A stretch of DNA of 64,000 nucleotides from Spirometra erinaceieuropaei (lineage: Eukaryota > Platyhelminthes > Cestoda > Diphyllobothriidea > Diphyllobothriidae): the NCBI GenBank assembly GCA_902702965.1, contig CACRXP010000010.1, positions 670,621 to 734,620 of the forward strand. The letters are read 5' to 3'. Below the pieces are notes generated by a model, which worked only from the letters and a program-made list of their open reading frames with translations, was not told the DNA's origin and ran no database searches. Of the stretch, positions 10,194 to 22,020 are shown one piece after another (position 1 is the stretch's first letter; each line of letters opens with the position of its first letter). The translations under genes and the position numbers were made by a program.

Positions 10194-13100
10194 TGGACAT
10201 GATCCAGCGGCCGTCCTCCGACGTCGGCCACCTGCAGCAGGACAATGAACTCGTTCAAACAAAGCGCTTTGTCAGAGACGTGTTTGTATGTGCCGACCTG
10301 GGCAATATCCCAGGCGCTAACACGCGATTGGGGCAACCGACGACTGAGGTTAGCGCCTGCGCATGCACGGTCGACGCTGATGGAGTACTGAAAAGATATT
10401 GTTTTTTGGTAAAATTTGATACCGAAAAAGGATGTTTGGCTGGTCGGGGAGAAGGGATTCTGCGAGTAGCAAATTACAAATCGGAAGTGACTAACTACAA
10501 CGGCGACAGAGCCGACTTTGCGAACTAGGCTAAGTGAGAAGATAGATGGAATATGGTTTTACGTCGATCATACAGTCAAAACCTTTTTCAATAAATAGTT
10601 TTTCGGATATTTTTAGTTCTTCCACCTTTGAGTAAATACACTTTCAATGTATGAGTTGAAATTCTATGTCCTGATCCTTTCACCTACCATAGGAGGTATG
10701 AAAATATTTCGAAAATATTAGTAACTTTTAAATGGATAGTGCTGTTGACATAAGTGCCCATCAACTCGACTTATCAGAATCTCTCACGAAACAGAGTAAT
10801 CTGGATGTTTAACGTATCCATCTTTATTGTTGGGGATCGCATTTTACTGGGTTATTTCCAGAAATTAGATGGATGAAAGATTCGAATTGCAAATTACTGA
10901 TTTGACTATCCGCCCACGGCACGGTGGACAGGGCAGCCTGTAAGACATATGTGACTCCTGTCTGTGGAAAATTAAGTTGTAAAATTCCTCTCGGGGTTCC
11001 CGCAATCCTTATCAGCAAATAAAACTAATAAGTTGTCATTTTGATTGGATACTCATTAGCATGTAATCTCAACCAGTCAATTATTTAAGTTATTTTCAAA
11101 CTAAACGTTGCTTTTGCAGGCGTTGCAATTTGTAGAGAGCTTTCGATCGACCCAGTACAACAGAAGCAGCAGGAACTCATTAAATTTCGAAGGTCCCTGT
11201 GTGTATGTCATTCGCTTTGGGGGTAACTATCTCTTAAACATTATTTGGCAATCCATTAATAGTTCCGTTGATAAGGCGAAGATATTCGTCACCTATACGA
11301 GCTTTCCTTGGCCTCTGAGTGGCAGTTATGAAGATTATCTACGCATTTGCTGGAATTAATCCCGATTGAATGGATTGCGTGAAAGGGAAGATGGTGCCTT
11401 AAATATTCCAAGCAAAAAATAATTCTGATGCGGTTTAAATGCATTCATGTGTTATACAAAACGGTTGGTGGTTAAGTTAAGTGACATTTAAGAAGTCTGC
11501 AGTCAGACCAGTTAAACAATTGAGACAGTTTCGGTAACAGATTTGGCATTGGTTAGGACTGTAATGCAGGCAGTTCTGGAGTATTCGTTCACCTAAATTC
11601 GCAAATTCGCGAATACTTCCTGCGATTAATGCCAGTGGGATCTTCGTGTTCATTGAAAAAAATCGAAAAATATATTATTTTAAGAGGGATCCTTGTATGG
11701 AGCGCTGTGCAGGCCGTGATTAGGGGCTTTCGTTTTCATAACCGTTTACCAGGCCGCATACAGTACCCGCTTCCGCGACTGGAGTATCATATACTTAAAA
11801 GTGACAACAAACAATCAGAAAGACGTTATGGACACTACGCGAGCAGTTTCGAGGCGTCTCACTTAAACGACAGTCCTTGCTGTCGCCTTCCCAGTTGGCT
11901 AAGACGGACATCAGGACCCAGTCTAGTCAGTGGGTCATTTGAGTGTAGTCCCCCTTCCGCCTCTCAAGCCCCTCGCAAAAGGATCATAACTTTTGGCCAG
12001 CAAAGGCTGTTTTCGTGGCCTCGCAATGGTGGGAGGCCGATAAAAGATAGCGCAGGGCGAGAACCTGTGGAACCGCGGTGGCTTTTGGGCTATTCGGCGA
12101 CCGATCGGGGGCGGGGGAGAGATGGCAACTGCTAAAAGACAAATGCCCGCATGCCTGCTCGCGGTGGTAGCGCGCACGAGCGCAAAGTCGTAAAGTTGGC
12201 CGAGTGCTGAGGGCCTACAACGCCGAGAGGGCATGCAGTCTCGGCTGGCCGGCAGCGATGAGCAAGTGTCCAGAGGTTATCCTAATTTTTAAAGCAGCTT
12301 GAAAAAATTTATGCGGAAGAATTAAAAGCATGCCAAAGTAGGTGCCGAGTGTGTGTGTGCGCGCGCGCGTGTGACAGACCTCTTTGTCTCTTCCAAGTGT
12401 GTGCACCAAACACCAGCAGGCTTGTTGGAATAGTCAGTGAACTATTTGTCCTTTGGTATGCTTTTGTTTGGCAACGCTATTGGAATAAGTCTTGATTAGG
12501 TTAACAGCATATGTTGAGACACATTAGACTTCGACAGTAAGTGAGTAGCTAGTATTCCTACAGAAAATGATTGGTCCAACAAGTTTGCAAAGAAGACATT
12601 CGTGACTAGAGTCACGTGTGGAGGTATGCTAGTTTTGGGGGGAATCTCGCCGGCTGTTCCTTCGGATAAATGCTGCCGCTTTTGTCCTGTGCATTTTTGG
12701 CGCTGACTTCCGATGACGTATCAATATAACCAGGTCTTGCTCAAAAACTGCACAAATCACTTTGGATGTTCATGGTCTGGGACCATAAACCTTGTTTTGT
12801 AGCTTAAACCTGTCAGCATTAGACACTTTAGTTCTTTTACTTACTTCTTATGAGAATGTTTTAAAGGCTTGAAAACTATTCATGGAGCCGAATAGCGTAA
12901 GATTTGTTAAAATTTATCATGAATTATAAAAGTGGTTTGCATTTGCTAAGTTAAGCGCAACATTTCTAAGCATACAGACTTTTCTGAAATTATAAATCAA
13001 GTAAAGATGTCAGTAATGCTTTAAAATATACAAGGATCAGTAAAATCCTAAAGTGGACATGTTTATTCTTTTCTAAATAATAGGTTTAATCAGTGAGGGA

Positions 13101-16100
13101 ATATGAGTAAAATTATGACATTGTCTTGCGCATGCTTTACATATCAAAAGGCATTGCTCACCAGGACATCGAATGTCGACGAAAAGTACCATACACAATC
13201 TAAGAAACATTTTATCGACTTAAAATTTTCATGGGTGGAAAAAGGAGTTCAGTCAAACTTCACCATGCACACATACAGAATAGACTCGGAAATGCCACTC
13301 CTGTTTGGCGATTCTGCAACTTAGTGTGATCGCTGTTCTGCATAAAAATTTAAAACTGATCATGATCGTCAACATTTCATACGTTTCGTCGTATAACGTG
13401 CTTGATTAAAGATTGCGTGTGACACAATAAATCACCTAAAGCAAATTACAAGCGTACTAATCTGTCGAAAGCGAAGTGCTCACAGCAGTTTCAGATCAGG
13501 CTGTGGCACGGTGCGCGCCTGATCCGAAAGCGGCTTTCTGTGAAATTAATTTTTCCATGGTGCGCAATAAAACCGTAGGATGGACTAGACTGAGCTTCGA
13601 CCGCTTAGACATACGGATATGTAAAATCATGCACTGGACAGGCTATTCGAATTGTTAAGTCGGCTGGACTCGACTGATAACGTAGGCGGAATAGGTAAAT
13701 CAGATATATTTAAAATACGGTGAAAAACTGGTATGCGATTGTTGAAGTCTTTGTTTAACCCTTTTTTATACAAAAGGGTCTGAGATATATAAAATTGAGG
13801 GAGTAGACGGAAATTTGTACCACTTAAATATGGAAGACGACTTGAAATCAACCCTTAATATCGGCACGTAATTTTATTTAAAGGAAAGAAACCGTCCTTA
13901 CTTTGACTCTTTTGTGAACTCAGAATTAAAAAGACGCTTTGCAACTGCATATTCATAGTATGGTCGTTATAACAAACAGTTACTGTACAAGAGTAAGCTA
14001 TTTGCTCGTTTTACACCCTATTAGTAAAGTTTGCGGATTTATCATGCATAAAAAAGCAAAAGGACATTTTTTAGTTACTCTAGCTGCGTTATTCACATAG
14101 CCAGTTTTTACAAGGGCAATGATTATTGCAAACTTGACATATCTTACAGGGGTCATTTCATTTTCCGTTGTGAACATTGTCACGATTTCTTGCATGAAGC
14201 GAAATCAAAAATACTAAACTAGACTGGACGTTTTATAGAAGAATCCTTAGAAGTTTGTTTTGCGCAGTTTTCGGCGTCACACGATTTTCACTACCATTTT
14301 TAGCCCGAAAGGCATTGTTTTTGGATAATTCAGGACCTTCGAAACTGTGACGGTGGCTAACATTTTTAAATCAGACAAACTTGTAACAACCCCAGAGTAG
14401 GTGATTGTAATCCCACCTACTACCTCTGAGCACTTCACACTCAAACAAGTGGTGAACGATTTTATAAGAAAGATAAAGTGAAATCCATCATCAGAGAGGT
14501 TACGATGACTGAGAGTGAATTATTTTTTGTGAAACAAATCCATTTGCCGCCTATGGTTTACTGTAGCATTTTGATCACGCAGTATTTTTTGCCTACATAC
14601 TAAAAACCCGCTATAAGCGTAATTGCCAAAACCGAATTATGGAAATTACATTTTTTTGCCCTTTGTGGTATCCCGGGCAGACAGTTTATTAGATTAGTGC
14701 CGTTCACTATTTATGGCAGAGTAAATTTGCATAGATATGACAGGGGCAGGCATAAGAATGACAAGCCTACCCACTGTGGCTGGTCTTGGCCTTTCTAATT
14801 TTCTAAACTATCTGCCAGCTCTGCGCCAAGCTATACAAGATGCTATTTGGCGAAATTGGGGAAAATTATCGCAAGACGAAGTTCTTTACTTCCTATCTGG
14901 TAAATAGCCCTAATCGAGGCAAATTGCAGTGGGAAAAATTGCGATGTTTACAGCACACATAAAAAACACAGGAACATATTTTGTGAGTTCCGAAGGCGAT
15001 TAGTGCTGAATAGGCCTGCGCATCCTGCCTAAGCCGCCAGAAAATACAGCAAGTTTGCTTGCCACTGAATGGAAATTCGCACGATTTGTGGTTCGCTGCA
15101 ATTAGCGAATGAAAGGCCATAGACTTTTTGCGATCCGTTGTCTGGATTGAAAAAGTGGGAACTGCAAGTCTTCCAAGGGTAAATACTGTAAACTAGTGAC
15201 TAATAATATGTAACACTGTGTCAACTTTACTCTATAAAAGGATGGAAAATGCAAAATAGTCATTTATTTTTTACCCGTTTTTTTCAGCCAGCCAAAAAAT
15301 ACCAAGTAAATATAATCCGTGACTCAAACCACAAGTACTTGCTGTGTGAAGAAGTGTGGTCTAAAGTTCTCACCATAGTCACATGAGCTCAAGATCCGTC
15401 AGATGAAAGCATAGGTATTTACTCTGAAGGTTATTGTCTTTAGCTGCTGATCAAGAGATGATTTGTAGCCCTGCCATACCGTTTATGAGCTAATGCTATG
15501 TAGTATGTTTCTCGTCTTGAGACGCATAAGCTACGTTTCTTAAATTTTGTTATGGGTTCGTCAAGCTGACGAGTGCTCTTTTAAAGCGGTGTGTCGTATA
15601 ACAATTATGCTATTATTTTCCATCATGTGTATTAATTTGGAAATACAACCGACCGCTCTTCTTCAATTAGGGGTGAGTTTGCAGTATATGTTCGTCAAGG
15701 CTTTCTTTCTTTTCTTGGAAACATTTCTACTGAGTCCGCATATATTTCGAATAATCTTGCGGTTTGAAGTAAGAGGAAGAAAAATTTGCCTTAAAGCCAG
15801 CAAATGGTTCGCCACTGGGAAAACAGAGTAGCTGATTACAACAAAAAATAACAGAAGAACGACAGTGAAGTGGAAGTATATCCGTCTATCTGACAAAACG
15901 GTTTCCTGAAAAGCGGGGACTGTACAGTGTAGAGACATGCTTTAAACTCCGACTCTTCTGACTTTAATTTGCATGAAACCACATATGTCTCAAAATTAGA
16001 TCAGAAACCTTCTTTTGTATGCATTCTAAAGTCCTTAATTAGCAACTACCAATGAAGCGGTTAGAATATTTTATACAATTTGTTCAATAAATTCCGACGG

Positions 16101-16276
16101 TTTTTAATTCCTCGCCGATTAGGCGAATGATAAAGAAGTTTTTCCTCAGTCTGTTTGCAGAATTGAATTCTTTATTAGGCATTTAACGTATGTCTAAATT
16201 GCCTACTGGACGAACATCGTACTGGGTACTCCACAAATAAGCTGAATGTGTTGGTTGCAAGTACGAGCAGTAGTCT
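10194..16276. other. Long gene-poor stretch with one GC-rich block
   Basis: No supported gene. A GC-richer block at about 11870-12260 has an open frame (11629-12135, 168 codons) with no recognisable domain and Arg/Ser/Pro-rich low-complexity content; it looks like part of a repeat or unannotated exonic DNA. The remainder is AT-rich with only short frames. Confidence 0.35.
12349..12373 (+). repeat. GT/GC dinucleotide microsatellite
   Basis: An alternating purine-pyrimidine run of about 25 bases, GT units then GC units then GT units. Such tracts can adopt Z-DNA. Confidence 0.85.
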
Positions 16277-16531
16277 TTACCACGCGACCCCTCCTCCCGC
16301 ATCGGTTGGAGCCTTCAAACTCTCATCCTCCAGGGAAACGACCTGCTCATTGAATCTGTCGCAGAAGCTGTAACGCTTGACTTCCGGCGTGCAAGTTTTA
16401 CCCCCTGCATGAACTGTGACTAGCGATTTGGAAAATCGCTCGTGCATCTTTGGTTTCGAAGTTTGCGGTGCTAGCCAACACATCTTTAAAATGCATGCTT
16501 TTGCAGCTTTACGACTGTTTTTTAATTTCAC
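16277..16531 (-). other. Candidate coding exon, unrecognised
   Basis: A minus-strand open frame of 84 codons starting at GTG, so an internal exon is more likely than a complete gene. The C-terminal half (about residues 30-84) is polar and compositionally protein-like. It is followed by a possible donor GTAAAG on the minus strand at about 16280, overlapping the frame's stop. Candidate acceptor AGs exist within the first 30 codons. No family is recognised and no neighbouring exon is evident. Confidence 0.18.
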
Positions 16532-17979
16532 ATTTCATATATGAGTTAAAAAAGTAAAAATATTAAGATCGTCATTGAAAGCTAACCATTGAAAAATGCT
16601 TTCTCTTTCAATTTGTGAACAGGCTTAGAGCCATTCTGCACAGTCAGTATACTGGACACCCATCCCGCTACATTCAACGAAGACAGTCACACTTTTCCAC
16701 GAGCAGTTGCGTGGTAGGATAGCTGTTCGCGGTAATGGCTCTAGTAAAAGACAAAGTCAAATCTCGACCAGAGTCTGTGGAAAGTACGAGTATAGCTGTG
16801 AACACTAACTTAAATACAACAGAAAATGATGGAGTGTCTTTTTAAGGACTTCTTATGTCTACTACCTTTTCGTGGTTATGAGACGCAGGTAAAGTGCTGT
16901 CAACTTCTAAATTATGATTTTTGGACTTTTCAGAAAAAAAACTAATTTCGAAGGCTTCAGATGTTCAAAAGGCACTTCTTATGGGCATTAACGTTCATAT
17001 TGTGACTCATTTATCTAAAAAATACACGACGAACTGTTGTTTGTCAAAAATCAAGCAATTATACCGTAAACATTCTCGAAAAAGGTCAGTTTTGATTCTG
17101 AATTAGAGAAACCTGCCATTGCTATCACAAACTTTACTGAAAACAGTGAGATCCCTTATATTTTACGCAACTAACTGTCTGGGAATTCGTGCCGTGACTT
17201 AACAATTCTCCTTTTATGAAAACAAATCATGACCAGAGGGACGTGGTCTTTCGCCTCCGACTGCCAATATTCATGAGGCGTATATAAGCAAAGTCCGCTT
17301 ACTGGGAAAACTCTACTGCTGAACACCATATCGGTAGTATTGCAAACGCGATTCCCATATGGCATGTCAAATGAGGAAGTGATATTCGCCAAGAGCGGCC
17401 ATGCACTTGGTGCGTGCTTGTTGCATTGTCGGTCGTGGGGCCAAATGGGTCCGAAATCCAACGTGACCCACTTGGACCCCACTTTCGCACGGTCAACTGA
17501 TGCTCAAGCAATCGATGTCGTAGTCATCGGTTGGCATCTCCAATGTAGCTGGACCTGAAGTCGGGGATCGCAATCCCTGTCGTGCAGATGGGGCACATCT
17601 TCCACTGTGACGCCGCTGAAATGTGAGGTGAGGCGTTGGGCAAACTTCAAGGTAAGTACGAGAATACTAGACGTCCATCAGCCGTCCAGACAATGACTGG
17701 ATAATGTTGCCTGCGCCCTATCTGGTTTTACGAACCTTCCTGACAGGAGACAGTCGCGACCTGAAGCAGTGTATGTCGCCAATTATCTCTGCAAGGGCGG
17801 GGCGACACTGGTCCCTAACCCATCGTCGGAATTGGTGGGCTATGCATTAAGCAAAGTGTGCCGCAAAATGACTTTCCAGTCCCTGAAGACGAGCAGGCAA
17901 AATCGTCATTCGAGAAGTCGGACCCGAAAATAAGCCACTGTTGGTGAATGTCTCTTCTTCTCAACGGTGACCGGTCGTA
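16532..17979. other. Stretch without a supported gene
   Basis: The GC-richer portion at about 17160-17640 holds overlapping open frames on both strands (up to 103 codons), none with a recognisable domain. Frames open on both strands point to composition rather than coding. Confidence 0.35.
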
Positions 17980-18470
17980 TGATATGTTAACCGGCATTCC
18001 ATAATGCGTTTTAATTTAGGAAGGGTTACGTAAGCGAAGCTGTAATAATGATTATCCTACCGCATAATCCCATAATATTTCAGAAAAGTCGGAATGCCGA
18101 CTTTTGAATGCACTTCTTCTCAGCCGATTGCAACTATTATCCTTGCCAAAAAGGATTATCAGAGTAGCGTGCATTTTTTCTAATGATTTTCGATGTCTTA
18201 AAAAATTCAATTATATTTTATAGAAAGCGTGCACATAAATATTCTTTCTTCTACTTCTTTAGTAGAAAATTACGTCTCCTTTAAACGTTTGCACTCGAGG
18301 AAACGATGGCTTTCGATTTTAAGAATTTTTCAAATTTCAGAAATACGTTGAACCTGATTTGCGTCCTGTTATATTTTCAAGTAAGAAAAGTCACGTCCTT
18401 TCTTCGAGTATATGATTTGAAGAACATGTGATTTGCTACGAAATGGATCTAAGGAAAAATAATTTTGCAC
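17980..18470 (+). repeat. Old interspersed repeat R2, copy 2
   Basis: The counterpart of 5720-6240, same orientation, sharing the same ordered blocks described there. Both copies are heavily diverged. The alignment was made by eye. Confidence 0.45.
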
Positions 18471-20756
18471 ATTTTCTCTATAAAATATCTTGAAAGTTAC
18501 AGGGGCAGCAAAAGTCAATACAACTGATTTACACTTCATATGCAGTCCTTTTTGCCGAGGCTAGTATTTACAGTCGACCAAGTAGAAATGCATACAAAAG
18601 CCGGCATCCCTGTGTGTCTGATATATTATGGTGCTAATCCGAATGATAATCAGTATTATAATTCCACCTAAGCAATGCTTTCTAAATGCGAACGTCCTTC
18701 TGAATTCCGGTTAATATTTCAAAATCTCGGTAAGTGATTTGATTTGAACACACATGCTTTATGTTCATTTTATGTCCAGATTTAATGTCTGAAGGTTTTT
18801 AGGATCTATTTTAACTGTAGCAGATTTATTTTCATCAGCTAATACGCAGCCTGAACTTTAAGATACCGATCTTTCAGGCAGGCATAATGGCATGCATTTG
18901 CACGGTTTATAATTTGCTCTACCCACATGATCGAACAAGTCACCGCTGTCATCATCTTAATCCTTTCCATCTTAACGTTCATCGGTTTCATTTTGTTAAT
19001 TACCCGCAGAAAACATGGATCACTTACGAGCCATTCACTGTCCCCTGCGTTGCCTGACCGCGGATAAAATGTCACACGGGTGCAGTCTGTCATACTCTCG
19101 AACGTTTGGGCAATCTACTGCTAACAATTATTCCCCAGGAAAGAGAAAGGACGATAGGAATATATATTGCTGGTTTATATGTGGCCGTCAATCAGACGAC
19201 CCAGAGGCGCAGGCTGGAGGCCTGATAAAGGCGAATAGGCAAGAAATGTCTTTTCTATTCTATTTTGTCCCTCTCAATTACTCCGCCCTATTAGCCTGCG
19301 TGTGCTCTTTGAAATGTTCTTGGTAGCATGATTGTGAATTGATTCTTCCCCAACTGAGTGTGTCGTTGTGAGCACCGATCATGACAAGACCGTACTTTGG
19401 TGATCCTGGGCTGGTTTTTTATTCCCGAGGCAAAAACCTTGTCTAGAGATGTTAGAGTTGTTTGCCGATAACTTAAATCTAGAGGCGTTACAGAAACTCC
19501 ACGGTAGTGCCTTACAAAGCACCTTAGTGGCTAGCACACATGCAGTGTTCTATAATCAATAATAGAGAGATGATTGGTGGTAGAGTAGAAATGTAATGAC
19601 GCCGAAAATGTAGACATTAAACTGTCTATGCTTCGTCGTTTCCTGCCTGTTCTAATGTATTTATTTAAACCAATGTTTGCACAATTAAAAAAACAACAGC
19701 CCACGTTTTTTGGATTTCCGATAAACATAAGAGCATACTACGCAGCCAGACTACTATATTCATTTTTCGTAAAAGGAATCCTGCAGTGTTTCGATTGCCC
19801 AGTCTTAGATGTCTAAGTAATTAGTTATGTTTTGAAAATCGTTGAGGTTTTGCTTTAATTATATATCAGCAGGTCTTCAGTGTGCGTCCGATTCCACTAT
19901 TTTGACAAGGTGATTTTTAAACAGAACTATGAACTTCGACATCTGCAGTCGATATGTAGATCTCTGCAGGTCATTTTTTGCAAATTAAATGTATCATTTG
20001 AACTCTATTGCGATCCAGTTTAAGAAAGAATCTTTGGTTGGCCGCTGAAAGTTACCTATCGTTATAGATTTCAATGCTCAGTCACCGAAGGTAACAAAGT
20101 GTGCTAGCCTTTCACGGCAAAACTCAAGTCTTCATTAGAGTCAGTTGTGTCATAAAAAAATTCACCCGAAATCTCTTTTTTCTTTATGCCTACGATTAAT
20201 TTCTGAGGAAACTTATTATGATGCCGCCGGTGACTTCGTTGCGTTTGATGTTCAGGAGCGGCCTAAGCACTCACTGCGGGACATCTGTTGCAGTAATTGT
20301 TTCACTGGAACGCATGGCTACTGGAAACTTCGTCAGTTAGATACGAAGTTAGATAGCAGCAAAGCCAACAACAGAAACAAAAACTCGTGTGGAGACCGGC
20401 AAACAAAAGGATACCTGTAACAAGAGTGTTGGATTAGCAAAAAGATGGAATAAAGGTTTCGGCAGTGTCTAACTAACGAAAGCGGCCGGAGAATAGAAAG
20501 ACTATAAGAGTAAGAAGGCAGGCGACATATCATGCACGAACTAGGACGCAAAACCTCATGATGGCAGCTGTGATCTGTTTGGCGGCTTCAGCAGTAATAT
20601 GTAATCGTACTTGAAATAATAGTGTCCGCTGGACAATGGTAATAGACATTATACTAGCATTATTATTGTAGTCTCATTAGCATTAATTATAGCAGCAGTA
20701 ACACTAGTATAACGATGGTCGGAACCAGATCTAAATTTGTAAATGGACTGATCAAA
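18471..20756. other. Stretch without a supported gene
   Basis: AT-rich. The longest frames (103 codons at 19015-19326, 91 at 20145-20420) have no recognisable domain or splice context. Confidence 0.35.
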
Positions 20757-20793
20757 GGGAGGAGGAGGAGGAGGAGGAGGAGGAGGAGGAGGG
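20757..20793 (+). repeat. (GGA)n microsatellite
   Basis: About eleven consecutive GGA/GAG units. On the minus strand this reads as a polyproline run, which explains the Pro-rich open frame at 20649-20903; that frame is not evidence of a gene. Confidence 0.9.
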
Positions 20794-21179
20794 GAAAGTG
20801 AGGAGGTAGTCATGTTTGTGTCAAAAATTCCGGACCTAATAAAAGCTTCGCCCACAAAGACACAGGAGAACTTGACGGCCATAATGCTCATTTCCGATTG
20901 CATTTCTAAAGACGAAAACGGCTATAATTGCTGGCTGTAATATCTGCCATCTAGAAACAAAAGATGCAATCAGCGACTCAGGAAGGTCCTGAAATCTAGT
21001 ATCACTGTAAATCTCTCGCTTTACTGTCCAGCCGCTAGTGGATCGTATGTTAGGAAGCCTTATGGCCGAAGGGAATGTTAGCCCCCACAACTTCGTCAAA
21101 TCAACAAAATAACTAGGAGAGTAGTGCAGCATCTTCACGTATTCCGGCCTCCCACCACGACTTCTAACGGCGCCTCACT

Positions 21180-21600
21180 GCAAACAGGTGAGCCATGCGT
21201 CGCCGCCGCCGCCGCCGCCTCGGGGCGGACATGGGCCGATGTGCGTGCGTGGGGGGGGGGGTGGGCGAATGGGTGGGTGAGTGCAGGAAAGGATGCAGCA
21301 GGGGTGAGCGTGTGTGCGTGTCCGCGATGCCGAGATTTGCTCCTCCTGTCCTTTTGCTGCACACAGCCGGAAAGGCCTATGCAGCCTGCCTGGCAGAACG
21401 AAAGGGGGGGGGCGGGACAGGGAGGGGGGAGGCAGAAAGGAGAACACGGTCAGGCGGCACAATACTTTCATAATTCATTGTGTACTGACCTTTCATGATG
21501 TAGACGGCTGTCGCGGCACGCGCCCACATGCACATGCTAAGTCGATGGTCGAGCGCGCAGGTGTGCTTGTGTCTGTGTGTGTGTGCATGCGTTTGCACCC
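21180..21600. repeat. GC-rich low-complexity block with several microsatellites
   Basis: It contains (CGC)n at about 21200-21219, an eleven-base G run at about 21251-21261, G-rich AGGG and GGGGA tracts at about 21400-21435, and (GT)n at about 21561-21588. Many overlapping open frames exist on both strands purely because stop codons are rare in such sequence. The G-runs could form quadruplexes. Confidence 0.75.
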
Positions 21601-22020
21601 AAAACGGGCCACGCCGTAGATGCGCTGGACCAACACGGGGTCTAGGTGGGAGTCCGGCAGGCTTTATTGGGAATGCACCTCCACACCCAATGTCGACATT
21701 TCGAGGTGCGGTGGCACGCCCAGTTGCGGGCTCACGTCGCGCCAGATGGCATCAAAACCGTTCCCTTTTGCTGCCAAAAAATCCCGGTCACTATATGTTG
21801 TGGACCAGGTGGTGTGGTGGTACGCCTAGGTGCGGGTTTGCACCGTGCCAACCACCGGCGGCCTCCCCGATTCTGTCTGGACACCGGATCCAGGCGAGGG
21901 AAACGAAGGAGTGCGGTAGGCGCAAAGCAAGTGCAATATCACTATGAACTAATTAACGCGCAAGTCACCGTCCTCGGTCTAACCCTATTGCGGACCACAC
22001 GGTGTAGTTCGTAGGTCACA
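21601..22020. repeat. GC-rich block, probable interspersed repeat
   Basis: About 420 bases of balanced, non-simple GC-rich sequence with sharp composition edges against AT-rich DNA downstream. It has internal near-repeats of a GGTGG(C/T)ACGCC(C/T)A phrase at about 21710-21722 and 21818-21830, each followed by GTTGCGGG or GTGCGGG. Overlapping frames up to 139 codons lack domains. A repeat unit or an internal duplication fits best; the class is unknown. Confidence 0.35.

Noticed and set aside
20649..20903. Minus-strand frame with a polyproline run
   Set aside because: The proline run is the translation of the (GGA)n microsatellite, with nothing else protein-like.
21124..22014. Seven or more overlapping frames of 70-140 codons
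   Set aside because: GC-rich low-complexity DNA rarely contains stops; frames are open on both strands and have no domains.
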